A DNA stretch of 64,000 nt from NCBI GenBank assembly GCA_017620525.1, contig JAGAUY010000023.1, positions 1 through 64,000 of the forward strand, read 5' to 3'. Below the pieces are notes generated by a model. It searched no databases. It had not been told where the DNA came from and saw only the letters and a list, made by a program, of their open reading frames with translations. Made by a program: the position numbers and the translations under genes. Position 1 is the first letter of the stretch. Each line of letters opens with the position of its first letter. This DNA is from Oscillospiraceae bacterium. GTDB lineage: Bacteria > Bacillota > Clostridia > Oscillospirales > Oscillospiraceae. This document shows positions 1-7,563 of the stretch, one piece after another.

Positions 1-333
1 GAGAGCCTTTTTGTCATTCACCGTGTGGAGACCGGCAGCCGCATCCGGCGCTACCGCAAAAGCATGCACCTGTCCCAGGAGGGGCTGGCTGCGGTGCTGG
101 CGGGGATGGGGGTGATGGTCTCCGTCACCTCCGTCGGCAACTGGGAGCGGGGGCTGGTGGAGATCACACCCAACCACGCCCGGGCGCTGGCCAAGGTGTT
201 CGGCTGCAGAGTTTACGGCGAGCTGGTGGTGTTTCACCTGAGGGACTACGACGGTGAGGCGGACCAGCCCGCCTCCTTTATGGACTTATTGAGCAGATGT
301 TCTTTGCAAAAAGAACGTCTGCTTTTTGTATAA
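1..333 (+). CDS. XRE-type helix-turn-helix protein, 5' partial
   Basis: The frame is open from the first base of the window and ends with TAA at 331-333, so the start may lie outside. A GTG at 25 is possible but has no visible ribosome site. The helix-turn-helix segment reads IRRYRKSMHLSQEGLAAVL, followed by SVTSVGNWERG, the recognition helix and its usual WE(R/N)G end. This is a Cro/C1-type fold and implies sequence-specific DNA binding; the target is unknown. The last residues (about LQKERLLFV) end 5 bp before the left hairpin of the element at 338, so the original C-terminus may have been replaced by that insertion. Confident about the fold, not about the full length. Confidence 0.6.
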   Translation, partial: ESLFVIHRVETGSRIRRYRKSMHLSQEGLAAVLAGMGVMVSVTSVGNWERGLVEITPNHARALAKVFGCRVYGELVVFHLRDYDGEADQPASFMDLLSRCSLQKERLLFV

Positions 334-337
334 AGAA

Positions 338-656
338 AACCACGCGTTAGACGCGTGGTTCAATAAAGCCTATGGCGGTAAGCAAGAAATCCCTGTTTCG
401 ATGATTGAGCGGTCTGCCAACTGCTCAACGGCTCGTAACAGGGATTCTGCGTCACAGGGATGAATGACAATGTAATTATATCAGAAGGTGTAGGATGTTA
501 GCAATAAAAATCTCCAGTGGTCTGAGAGTGAATGTAAATTGGAATAGCCTGTGGAGAGTGTCCTTACGCAAGTGACGTCGTACTTACACGTTCTACGTGT
601 CCGCGAGGAACAGAGGGCTATGCCCGTTAAATGACAACCACCGGCTGGGCCGGTGG
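338..656 (+). mobile_element. Non-autonomous IS200/IS605-superfamily-like element without transposase
   Basis: The left end is a perfect 10-bp hairpin with a 3-nt loop (338-347 / 351-360). The right end is a perfect 8-bp hairpin with a 3-nt loop (638-645 / 649-656). Subterminal hairpins without terminal inverted repeats are the hallmark of IS200/IS605-type ends. No ORF for a Y1 transposase, TnpB or IscB lies between them. The interior is dense in nested stems, such as AATCCCTGTT pairing with AACAGGGATT around an inner TTGAGC/GCTCAA stem. Element borders are approximate, because IS200-type insertion leaves no target duplication to mark them. Confidence 0.6.
338..656 (+). ncRNA. Candidate structured RNA (HEARO / omega-RNA-like)
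   Basis: The whole element can fold as one RNA. It has a terminal hairpin at 338-360, and a long-range stem (AATCCCTGTT with AACAGGGATT, about 387-446) enclosing TTGAGC/GCTCAA. Further 3' are ACACGT/ACGTGT (about 587-601) and GGGC/GCCC near 615-624, then the terminal hairpin at 638-656. Length (about 320 nt) and the setting between IS200/IS605-like ends fit the guide RNAs of IscB (HEARO) or TnpB. No nuclease gene is adjacent, so this would be a standalone copy. Assignment is by architecture only. Confidence 0.5.
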
Positions 657-741
657 ATGTGTTTTTGTATTCATCAGACAGCCCGCGAACGCCTTCTTTG
701 ATGGAACGCTGATTTTGCCGGAAGATTTATGGAATATGATA

Positions 742-770
742 TTGACAATTATATCGGCAACCGATATAAT
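742..770 (+). promoter_or_regulatory. Consensus sigma-A promoter of the padR-DUF2812 unit
   Basis: TTGACA at 742-747 and TATAAT at 765-770 are separated by exactly 17 bp. The spacer and -10 are occupied by a perfect 10-bp inverted repeat (see the operator at 748-770). Confidence 0.85.
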
Positions 771-810
771 TGTTATATCGGATAACGATATAACGGGGGC
801 GGTTATATCG
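748..810 (+). promoter_or_regulatory. Palindromic operator array, probably for the PadR regulator
   Basis: There are two perfect inverted repeats: ATTATATCGG/CCGATATAAT (748-757 / 761-770) and GTTATATCG/CGATATAAC (772-780 / 786-794). A further half-site GGTTATATCG follows at 801-810. The shared half-site is TATATCG. The first dyad covers the promoter spacer and -10, as expected of a repressor operator. PadR regulators commonly autoregulate, so assignment to the adjacent padR gene is an inference. Confidence 0.65.
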
Positions 811-837
811 GGCGGCGACTGTAGGGAGGTGCTTGCG

Positions 838-1152
838 TTGGCAAATTTGGCATTAACAGAAGCAGTGTATTACATCCTGCTGTCTCTGATGAAGCCCATG
901 CACGGTTATGGGATCATGCAGAATGTGGAAGCTCTATCCGGAGGCCGGGTTCGGCTGGCTGCCGGTACGCTTTACGGAGCCATTAATACATTGCTTGAAA
1001 AAGGCTGGATTACCGCATTGCCTGGAAGCGGCGACAGCCGGAAGAAAGAATACCGGATCACGGATACGGGGAAAAAAGCGGTAGAGACAGAGATCATCCG
1101 TCTGCAGGAGCTGCTGGAAAACGGCAGAAAGATCATGGGAGGTGATCTGTAA
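838..1152 (+). CDS. PadR family transcriptional regulator
   Basis: This 104-residue winged-helix repressor has the PadR signature: GYGIMQNVE in the first helices, AGTLYGAINTLLEKGWI as the recognition helix and wing entry, then KKEYRITDTGKKAVE. The TTG start at 838 was chosen because AGGGAGGT (823-830) lies 7 bp upstream; the frame extends further 5', but only into the mobile element. The gene sits behind a consensus promoter with palindromic operators and overlaps the next gene by one base (TAATG). PadR proteins usually sense small molecules or envelope stress and repress a neighbouring membrane gene. Confidence 0.9.
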   Translation: MANLALTEAVYYILLSLMKPMHGYGIMQNVEALSGGRVRLAAGTLYGAINTLLEKGWITALPGSGDSRKKEYRITDTGKKAVETEIIRLQELLENGRKIMGGDL

Positions 1153-1691
1153 TGAGAAAGACGATTCGTAAATTGTTCTGGGCATGGGACTTCGATAAGG
1201 AAGAACGGTGGCTGAACGAAATGGCTGCAAAAGGACTTTGCCTGATCAGCGTAGGTTGGTGTAAGTATGATTTTGAGGATTGTGATCCCGGGGAGTACAG
1301 TATTCGCCTGGAACTGCTGAATCAGAAGCCGATGCACCCCGAAAGCGTCAAATATCTTGAGTTTCTTGAAGAGACCGGAGCAGAGCACATAGGTTCCTAT
1401 ATGCGTTGGATTTACATGAGAAAGAAAAAGGCAGACGGAGAATTCCATCTGTTTTCCGACAATGAGTCCCGCATCCGGCACCTGACCCGGATCATCCATT
1501 TACTCACTTTGCTGACAGCTGTGAATCTGTATTCGGGTATCTACAATCTGATTCTTTACTTCGCATGGGGCAATCCGGTGAGCTTGCTGGGGCTTATCAA
1601 TCTGATGCTCAGCGCAGGTCTCGTCTGCGGTATGGTGAAGATATGGCACAAGCGAAAACTGCTGAAGGAAGAGCAACGGATATTTGAATAA
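1152..1691 (+). CDS. DUF2812 domain membrane protein
   Basis: This is a 179-residue protein. The N-terminal part (about 1-60) has the DUF2812 pattern: KLFWAWDFDKEERWLNEMAAKGL followed by the short beta-rich YDFEDCDPGEYSIRLELL. Two hydrophobic segments follow near residues 117-140 and 145-167. It starts inside the stop codon of padR (TAATG overlap), so the two are translationally coupled. PadR-DUF2812 pairs are frequent in Clostridia. The molecular role of DUF2812 is unknown; regulation by its coupled PadR is inferred. Confidence 0.85.
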   Translation: MRKTIRKLFWAWDFDKEERWLNEMAAKGLCLISVGWCKYDFEDCDPGEYSIRLELLNQKPMHPESVKYLEFLEETGAEHIGSYMRWIYMRKKKADGEFHLFSDNESRIRHLTRIIHLLTLLTAVNLYSGIYNLILYFAWGNPVSLLGLINLMLSAGLVCGMVKIWHKRKLLKEEQRIFE

Positions 1692-1703
1692 TCAGGGCTG
1701 AAT

Positions 1704-1740
1704 AAAGCGGCAATCCGGGTACCCGGATTGCCGCTTTTTG
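1704..1740. terminator. Intrinsic terminator, probably bidirectional
   Basis: A perfect 17-bp stem with no spacer (1704-1720 / 1721-1737), centred on GGTACC, is followed by TTTTTG. It lies between the convergent DUF2812 gene and the flippase gene. Confidence 0.85.
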
Positions 1741-1749
1741 CTGTGGACA

Positions 1750-3252
1750 TTACACATTTGCACTGAGGCTTCTTTTGCGGATCAGTCCTCTGACCCATGT
1801 GATATCCTCCCGTGTCAGGACCTTCATCAGAAACAGCAAACTCCCCAGGATCAGCAGATATGCCCCGAAACGCTGGGCAGGGACCGTCAGGAAGGATGCG
1901 GCATAGATTCCGAATACCATGGCAGATACCGCAAGCAGCGGAATGTGAAAGGGAATGGTTTCCTTCGTGATTTTCAGAAGCCGGCGCAGACTCAGGGCAA
2001 AATTCAGCAGATGGGTCACCAGGAAGCTGAGAAAGTAGCCTTCCATGCCGTATTCCGGCAGCAGAAGATACAGAAACAGCACATCCAGGAAGGATGTCAG
2101 GATGTTGTAGCGGACGCAAATTTTTTGCTGCCCCAGTCCCTTGGTCATGGCATCGGTGACGCAGTCGCAGTAGAGCATTGGGATCAGCAGCGCATACCAT
2201 CGCATGGACTGCGCTGCATCCGGATTGCCGTACAGTTTTATACACAGCGAATCAGAAAGAAGAAACAGCAATCCGCCGAAGGTGATCCCGTAGACCATCG
2301 CGACGCGCAGACTTCGGTGCATCAGATACCGGATGCGCCTAACGCTCTTTGCGGCGGAGCATCGGGCCAGTTCCGGGATCAGCAGTTCGTTGAGTCCGAA
2401 GAGGATAGCAGCCGGGAACATGATCACAGGGAAAACCATTCCGCTGACTGTTCCGAAGGCGGCCAGAGGATCGCTTGTGGCGGTATTCAGCGCCAGGCGC
2501 TTGGGGACCATCAGATTCTCAGCGGTGGAGATTCCGGATTTCAGGTCATCCGCCAGCGCCAGCGGCAGCGCCGCCTGCATCAGACGACCCGCTACCGGAG
2601 TCCGTGCATCCCCCGGTGCCCGCTCCCGCAGCCGCAGTACGCTCAGGCACACCAGCGTCAGACAGGCCCCCAGACTGCTGCCCAACACCACGGACAGGCA
2701 GGATTTGCCCGGGTCGCTGCCTGCCCAGAAGGTAAGCGCGCCCATGGTTACGGCCATGGAGCAGGCCTGCTCTGCCACCTCCACCGCTGCCAGCGTGCCG
2801 ATGCTGTTGGATGCGGTAAAATAACCGGTCATCACGCCGCACAGGCATATTACCGGCAGAAATGCAGAAAACAGCCGCAGGGAAGCGATGGTGCGAAGGT
2901 CACCGATCCAGTTTTCAGCCAGCCAGGGCGCGAAGGCATACAGCACCGCAGCCACAGTGCCGCTGAAAAGGATACTGTAGAGAAAGCAGGCGGACAGAAC
3001 GTGGGTGACGTGCTTCGGATTGCCCCGTCCCAGTTCTTCGGCAGTCAGATACATGGCGGCGGTACGGATGCCGCCCATCCCCGCCACCATCGCAAGAGAC
3101 CCTACGGACATGGTCAGCTGCAGCAGTCCGATGCCCGCGGCACCGATGGACGCGGACAGATACACCTGAAAGGATGTCCCAACAAGACGCAGCAGCAGAT
3201 TTACCCCGGTCAGCAGCAGGGCAGAGTAAAATATCGGAAGCTTTCTGGGCAA
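1750..3252 (-). CDS. SpoVB/MurJ-like oligosaccharide flippase (MOP superfamily)
   Basis: This 500-residue polytopic membrane protein spans its whole length with hydrophobic helices. It starts with LTGVNLLLRLVGTSFQVYLS and GAAGIGLLQLTMSV, typical of SpoVB/stage V sporulation and MATE-like polysaccharide exporters. Such proteins move lipid-linked cell-wall or spore-cortex precursors across the membrane. The TTG start at 3252 has AAGGGGGG 7 bp upstream, but that site is in the 3' arm of a 12-bp hairpin. It follows nth on the same strand. Whether it serves cortex or another glycan cannot be decided from sequence. Confidence 0.8.
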   Translation of the reverse strand: MPRKLPIFYSALLLTGVNLLLRLVGTSFQVYLSASIGAAGIGLLQLTMSVGSLAMVAGMGGIRTAAMYLTAEELGRGNPKHVTHVLSACFLYSILFSGTVAAVLYAFAPWLAENWIGDLRTIASLRLFSAFLPVICLCGVMTGYFTASNSIGTLAAVEVAEQACSMAVTMGALTFWAGSDPGKSCLSVVLGSSLGACLTLVCLSVLRLRERAPGDARTPVAGRLMQAALPLALADDLKSGISTAENLMVPKRLALNTATSDPLAAFGTVSGMVFPVIMFPAAILFGLNELLIPELARCSAAKSVRRIRYLMHRSLRVAMVYGITFGGLLFLLSDSLCIKLYGNPDAAQSMRWYALLIPMLYCDCVTDAMTKGLGQQKICVRYNILTSFLDVLFLYLLLPEYGMEGYFLSFLVTHLLNFALSLRRLLKITKETIPFHIPLLAVSAMVFGIYAASFLTVPAQRFGAYLLILGSLLFLMKVLTREDITWVRGLIRKRSLSANV

Positions 3253-3259
3253 AGCAAAT

Positions 3260-3294
3260 CCCCCCTTGTCCGCATTCTATGGGGACAAGGGGGG
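3260..3294 (-). promoter_or_regulatory. Stem-loop that sequesters the flippase ribosome binding site
   Basis: A perfect 12-bp stem, CCCCCCTTGTCC (3260-3271) with GGACAAGGGGGG (3283-3294), has an 11-nt loop. On the minus strand the 3' arm contains AAGGGGGG, the Shine-Dalgarno sequence of the TTG start at 3252. It begins about 14 bp after the nth stop codon. Confidence 0.7.
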
Positions 3295-3307
3295 AGGTAG
3301 AACAAAT

Positions 3308-3937
3308 TCAGTTCGGATTGAATTCCTTGCAATGCATCACAAGAGGACATTCGCCGCATTTGGGATTCCGGGCAGTGCAGCAGTCCCGGCCGAAGAGAAC
3401 GATTCGGTGGCAGAAATCGCTGCTTTCCTCCGGCGGGAGGATTTTTCGCAGCTGCTGCTCCACCTTTTCCGGTTCCTTGCCCACGGATAACCCCAGCCGT
3501 CCGCAGATGCGGATGCAATGGGTATCGCAGACCACACTTCCCGGAACACCGTAAAGATCTCCCAGCAGCAGATTGGCGGTCTTCCGTCCCACACCGGGCA
3601 GCCGCAGCAGTTCCTCCATGGTACCGGGGACTTTGCCATTGTAGTCGCTCAGCAGCATCTGACAGGCCAGAACGATGTCCCGGGCCTTGTGTTTATAGAA
3701 TCCGCAGGAGCGGATATAGTTTTCAACATCTGCGATATCTGCCGCTGCCATAGCTTCCAGTGTCGGATAAGCTTCAAAAAGGGCAGGAGTGATCATATTA
3801 ACCCGGGCATCGGTACACTGGGCCGACAGCCGCACGGCAATCATCAGTTCATAGTCATTCCCATAGTGCAGCGCGCACAGGGCATCGGGATAGCGGGCAT
3901 TTAGAATATCAATGATGGAGCGGACCTTTTCATGCAT
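3308..3937 (-). CDS. nth: Endonuclease III, DNA glycosylase/AP lyase
   Basis: At 209 residues this is the normal size. The helix-hairpin-helix is LLRLPGVGRKTANLLL with the catalytic lysine in GRKTA. The catalytic aspartate is in VVCDTHCIR. The C-terminus carries a [4Fe-4S] cluster motif, Cys-x6-Cys-x2-Cys-x5-Cys, within CTARNPKCGECPLVMHC. It removes oxidised pyrimidines in base excision repair. The start at 3937 (MHEKVRSI) was chosen over the longer frame because AGGAG lies 7 bp upstream and family homology begins there. It is followed on the same strand by the flippase gene. Confidence 0.95.
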   Translation of the reverse strand: MHEKVRSIIDILNARYPDALCALHYGNDYELMIAVRLSAQCTDARVNMITPALFEAYPTLEAMAAADIADVENYIRSCGFYKHKARDIVLACQMLLSDYNGKVPGTMEELLRLPGVGRKTANLLLGDLYGVPGSVVCDTHCIRICGRLGLSVGKEPEKVEQQLRKILPPEESSDFCHRIVLFGRDCCTARNPKCGECPLVMHCKEFNPN

Positions 3938-4055
3938 AGCGTAACTCCTTTTTCTTTTGATTCTATCACAGCCCGGGAGAAATGAAAAGCAGTTTTTCCG
4001 CACCAAATGATGGATAGATGCGTAAAATGCCGCAGGAATATTGGGAGGGATGAGT

Positions 4056-4283
4056 ATGATTGTGAGTTTGGACCGTGTATGTCTCGGCTGTCGGTGCAGC
4101 GTGGCGGCGGTGGATACGGATGAAGTTCTCAAGCGAAGACTGCAGGATTTTGGTGTCATACCGGGGACGGTTCTCTGCCCCGAATACCGCAGTCCCGGCG
4201 CTCATGCTGCTGTGATCGGTGTGCGGGGGACCATGCTGGCGCTGCGGACCCGGGATCTGAAGCGCATCCGGGTCTTTGTCTGA
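4056..4283 (+). CDS. feoA: Ferrous iron transport protein A
   Basis: This 75-residue SH3-like protein contains the FeoA pattern RRLQDFGVIPGTVLCPEYRS and ends with ALRTRDLKRIRV. FeoA is a small cytosolic partner of the FeoB ferrous iron channel. The ATG at 4056 was chosen because GGGAGGG (4043-4049) lies 7 bp upstream. The stop overlaps the feoB start (TGATG), so the pair is translationally coupled. It has two cysteines close to the N-terminus (LGCRC), not usual for FeoA and possibly redox or metal active. Confidence 0.88.
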   Translation: MIVSLDRVCLGCRCSVAAVDTDEVLKRRLQDFGVIPGTVLCPEYRSPGAHAAVIGVRGTMLALRTRDLKRIRVFV

Positions 4284-6043
4284 TGGGGCATGAGGCTGAA
4301 CCAATGAAAGTTCTTCTGGCGGGGAATCCAAACGTGGGCAAGAGTACACTTTTCAATGCGCTGACCGGTCTTCATCAGCATACGGGAAACTGGCCCGGTA
4401 AGACGGTTTCCCTGGCGAAAGGTACGGTGAAATACAGCGGGCGGATCATCGAACTGACGGATCTGCCCGGTATTTACTCACTGGAGGCAAGCAGCGAAGA
4501 TGAAAAAATCGCCGCCTCCTGCATCGAAAACGGAGAAGGGGAACGGATCATCGTGGTCTGCGATGGCACCGCCCTGGAGCGTTCACTGATCCTTGCATTG
4601 CAGATCCTGGGACGTCGGGGAGATGTGATCCTCTGCGTGAATCTGATGGATGAAGCAAAGGTGCGGGGAATTCGGGTGGATGGGGAGAAACTGGAGCGCC
4701 TGCTGGGGATACCTGTAGTCCTCACCGCTGTAGGGGACCGTGGAAGCCGCAGAAAGCTGTTGGAGCGGCTGATACATAGTCCCGGGATACCCTCTGCGCA
4801 ATACCTTTATGATGATCCGATAACGGCGGCGGAGGAAATTGCCGGACAATGCGTCCGAATAGAGGAAGGAACGGATCAAAACTGGAGAAAGGTTCTGGAC
4901 CGGCTGCTCCTGAGCCGCAGGCACGGGATCCCGGTTTTGCTGATGCTGCTCATCGCCCTTGTGTGGCTGACCGTCTGGGGCGCGAATTATCCGTCGCAGC
5001 TTCTGGAAGGATTATTCGGCAGGCTGTATGGATGGCTTTACCGGGCGGCTGATGGATTCCCGGGATGGGTCCGGGGGATCCTGGTGGATGGAATCTATGC
5101 GACGACCGCCCGGGTTATCGCGGTGATGCTGCCGCCAATGGCAATTTTCTTTCCCTTGTTTACGATTCTGGAGGACATCGGATATCTGCCCCGGATGGCG
5201 CTGTTGTTAGACCGGCCCATGTGCCGCTGCGGCGGCTGCGGCAAGCAGGCGCTGACGCTGTGTATGGGACTCGGCTGCAATGCGGTGGGGGTGATGGGAT
5301 GCCGGATCATCGATTCGCCCCGGGAGCGGCTGGCGGCGATTCTGACCAATGCCATGATGCCCTGTAACGGGCGGTTTCCGACGCTGATTCTTCTGGGAAG
5401 CTTGCTTTTCCCGGAGGCGGGTGCGGCGGTAATCGTCGCGGCGGCCGTGGTGCTGGGGATGGCGGGGGCCATGACGGTATCCGGCATGATGAATAAGACT
5501 GTCCTGCGCCACCGGCCCAGTGCTTTCGTTTTGGAGCTTCCACCTTTGCGCAGACCCCGGGTGGGGCAGATTTTGGTCCGGTCACTGCTGGACCGGACGC
5601 TGCACATTGCGCTGCGGGCAGTGCGGGTGGCGGCCCCTGCCGGAGCGCTGCTGTGGTTTCTGGCGAATACATCGTGGTTGGGAAAGATCACAGCATTTCT
5701 GGATCCTTTTGGGCGGCTGCTTGGAATGAACGGCGTGATTCTGACAGCTTTTTTGTGTGCGCTGCCGGCAAATGAGCTGCTGATTCCGGTTATTTTGATG
5801 GCCATCACCGGTGGAAGCCTTCAGGGGGCCGCGGGGCAAAGCGGACAGCTGCTGATCCAATGGGGACTGACCTGGAAGACGGCACTTTGTACCATGGTTT
5901 TTACCCTCTTTCACTGGCCCTGCGCCACGACACTGATGACAATTTACAAAGAAACCGGCAGCAAAATGAAAACAGCGGCGGCAGTAATCCTGCCCACCGC
6001 TGTCGGGGTCATATTATGTCTGCTGCTGAATCTCGTCTGTTAG
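4283..6043 (+). CDS. feoB: Ferrous iron transporter B
   Basis: This 586-residue protein has an N-terminal GTPase: G1 is [10 protein letters not shown]3 is DLPG in [10 protein letters not shown], and G4 is NLMD. A membrane part follows with two nucleoside-recognition/Gate-type repeats ([28 protein letters not shown]). GTP hydrolysis gates Fe(II) import. It is shorter than many FeoB proteins and ends soon after the last membrane helices ([21 protein letters not shown]). The 3' end overlaps the convergent SSB-like gene by 30 bp. No separate FeoC gene is seen. Confidence 0.93.
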   Translation: MGHEAEPMKVLLAGNPNVGKSTLFNALTGLHQHTGNWPGKTVSLAKGTVKYSGRIIELTDLPGIYSLEASSEDEKIAASCIENGEGERIIVVCDGTALERSLILALQILGRRGDVILCVNLMDEAKVRGIRVDGEKLERLLGIPVVLTAVGDRGSRRKLLERLIHSPGIPSAQYLYDDPITAAEEIAGQCVRIEEGTDQNWRKVLDRLLLSRRHGIPVLLMLLIALVWLTVWGANYPSQLLEGLFGRLYGWLYRAADGFPGWVRGILVDGIYATTARVIAVMLPPMAIFFPLFTILEDIGYLPRMALLLDRPMCRCGGCGKQALTLCMGLGCNAVGVMGCRIIDSPRERLAAILTNAMMPCNGRFPTLILLGSLLFPEAGAAVIVAAAVVLGMAGAMTVSGMMNKTVLRHRPSAFVLELPPLRRPRVGQILVRSLLDRTLHIALRAVRVAAPAGALLWFLANTSWLGKITAFLDPFGRLLGMNGVILTAFLCALPANELLIPVILMAITGGSLQGAAGQSGQLLIQWGLTWKTALCTMVFTLFHWPCATTLMTIYKETGSKMKTAAAVILPTAVGVILCLLLNLVC

Positions 6044-6637
6044 GGTCTGCGCCGTCAGCGCAGAGATCTCATAGGCAGTTCGCTCCTGAGGGCCGTCGTC
6101 CGTCAGTTTGGTATAGATCCTGCTCTGGAGTCTGCCGCAGATCCGGATCCGGTCCCGGATGCGACACCGGGATGCCTGGTGCGCGGTGGAACCCCAGAGA
6201 ATGCAGGGCAGATAGTCCGCGCGTTTGAATGCCCGGGGGACTGCCAGCATCACATCGCAGATCTCTCTGCCCAGCGGAGTCCGGCGGTATACCGGCTCTT
6301 TGCACAGGGGACCTTCAATGCGGACATCGTTAATGGGTTCGCCGTCCTCAGCAATGATGCCGGCGGCAAAGACGAAAATCAGCAGATGCCGCACTCCGTT
6401 TTCGCGGACGTTGTGAGATCGGATCTGCCCGGTGACCGTGAGCATATCGCCGCCGGAGAGATCCATGGTGTTCAGGATCGATTCCTCAGCCACGATAGGC
6501 AGCAGATCCACAGTACCGGACAGCCTGGGGACTTCCAGCATAAAACGGTAGAATTTTCTTCCATGATTTTCGTGAGAGAACCAGGGCAGCGTTTGCAGAC
6601 TGCCCCGAAGCGTGATCTGATTTTCCGTATGTTCCAT
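6014..6637 (-). CDS. Tandem-OB single-stranded-DNA-binding-like protein
   Basis: This 207-residue protein has two SSB-type OB segments. The first (ITLRGSLQTLPWFSHENHGRK... GDMLTVTGQIRSHN) is followed by a shorter second one (RIEGPLCKEPVYRRTPLGRE... ADYLPCILWGSTAHQASRC... IRICGRLQSR). The second matches the SSB beta-barrel well. There is no acidic C-terminal tip as in replicative SSB. It probably binds single-stranded DNA in a specialised role. The start has GAGGTGG 4-5 bp upstream. Its 3' end runs 30 bp into feoB on the other strand. Confidence 0.7.
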   Translation of the reverse strand: MEHTENQITLRGSLQTLPWFSHENHGRKFYRFMLEVPRLSGTVDLLPIVAEESILNTMDLSGGDMLTVTGQIRSHNVRENGVRHLLIFVFAAGIIAEDGEPINDVRIEGPLCKEPVYRRTPLGREICDVMLAVPRAFKRADYLPCILWGSTAHQASRCRIRDRIRICGRLQSRIYTKLTDDGPQERTAYEISALTAQTLTDEIQQQT

Positions 6638-6694
6638 AGTACCACCTCAAGTTCAGATGTATGGAACATCCTATGCGCCGGAAGTGAAAAGATA

Positions 6695-6727
6695 CCCCCA
6701 TCGGTCATGATGAAGTGCCGATGGGGG
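6695..6727. terminator. Intrinsic terminator
   Basis: A 10-bp perfect stem CCCCCATCGG (6695-6704) / CCGATGGGGG (6718-6727) lies directly downstream of the XRE gene on the minus strand and is followed by a short T-rich stretch (TATCTTTT on that strand). Confidence 0.6.
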
Positions 6728-6732
6728 CTTTG

Positions 6733-7107
6733 TTAGTTCTTGATTTCTTTCAGCAGTGCTTCCGGATCGATTCCGTAGAGCTTTGCAAGTGCCAGCAGAT
6801 TGGAGGTTGAGGGGTCTGAAGATCCGTTTTCCCATTTGCTCACGGCCTGTCGGCTGACGCCCAGCCGTTCCGCGACAAACTCCTGTGTCATTTGACAGCG
6901 CAGACGATGCTCTTTTAGTGCTTCGCCCAGGGACTTGCGGACAACAGCCTTTTCCCTGCGGACTTCGCCGGAGCGCAGATACTTCCGCAGGGCTCTGATC
7001 AACAAGATGAACAGATAGATAATGCCGCCGATCAGAACCAGATTCAGGATCTGCGCAAGGAATGTCATGGGGGAGAAGGCAATAAAAGACTGTTTGATTG
7101 TTTCCAT
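6733..7107 (-). CDS. Membrane-anchored XRE regulator, copy 1
   Basis: This 124-residue protein has one N-terminal membrane helix (LAQILNLVLIGGIIYLFILL), a basic linker (RALRKYLRSGEVRRE) and a C-terminal HTH (LRCQMTQEFVAERLGVSRQA then VSKWENGSSDP). HTH proteins fused to a membrane helix may sense envelope state; the target is unknown. It is a close paralogue of the next gene upstream (7126-7470), most similar from the linker onward. Terminator at 6695-6727. Confidence 0.75.
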   Translation of the reverse strand: METIKQSFIAFSPMTFLAQILNLVLIGGIIYLFILLIRALRKYLRSGEVRREKAVVRKSLGEALKEHRLRCQMTQEFVAERLGVSRQAVSKWENGSSDPSTSNLLALAKLYGIDPEALLKEIKN

Positions 7108-7125
7108 AGATTCTTCCTCCCGGTG

Positions 7126-7470
7126 TCAATTCTGCACCTGTTTAAGCAGGTCTTCCGGACTGACGCCATAGAGCTTTGCCAGTGCCAGCAGATTGGAAGT
7201 GGAGGGGTCTGAGGAACCGTTTTCCCATTTACTCACGGCCTGCCGGCTGACGCCCAGCTGTTCCGCCACAAACTCCTGGGTCATCTGACAGCGCAGGCGC
7301 TGTTCTTTCAGCGCCTCGCCCAGGGATTTGCGGACACTTGCTTTTTCACTTCTTACTTTACCCGAGCGCAGATATTTCCGCAGCGCCCGGATCAGAAGTA
7401 CAAACAGATAAACAAGAGGCCCCCAGAAGAGGATGAGCATCAAAAAGAATATGATGGTTGTTTGAAGCAT
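7126..7470 (-). CDS. Membrane-anchored XRE regulator, copy 2
   Basis: This 114-residue protein has an N-terminal hydrophobic helix (TIIFFLMLILFWGPLVYLFV), then RALRKYLRSGKVRSEKASVR and an HTH nearly identical to the gene 18 bp downstream (QMTQEFVAEQLGVSRQAVSK). The two are a recent tandem duplication: linker and HTH are almost unchanged, while the membrane helices have diverged. That suggests selection for different membrane partners or signals, which is an inference. Confidence 0.75.
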   Translation of the reverse strand: MLQTTIIFFLMLILFWGPLVYLFVLLIRALRKYLRSGKVRSEKASVRKSLGEALKEQRLRCQMTQEFVAEQLGVSRQAVSKWENGSSDPSTSNLLALAKLYGVSPEDLLKQVQN

Positions 7471-7563
7471 ATGGATGGCTCCTTTCCGATTTTTGTACTC
7501 TCAGAATACCAAAAATCATCGGTTGCATCCACCAACTATCCCGCAACTTTCGGTTGCGGCGGG

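Noticed and set aside
631..837. A longer start for the first padR gene from an ATG at 631
   Set aside because: That ATG is inside the mobile element and has no family match. TTG 838 has AGGGAGGT at the right distance.
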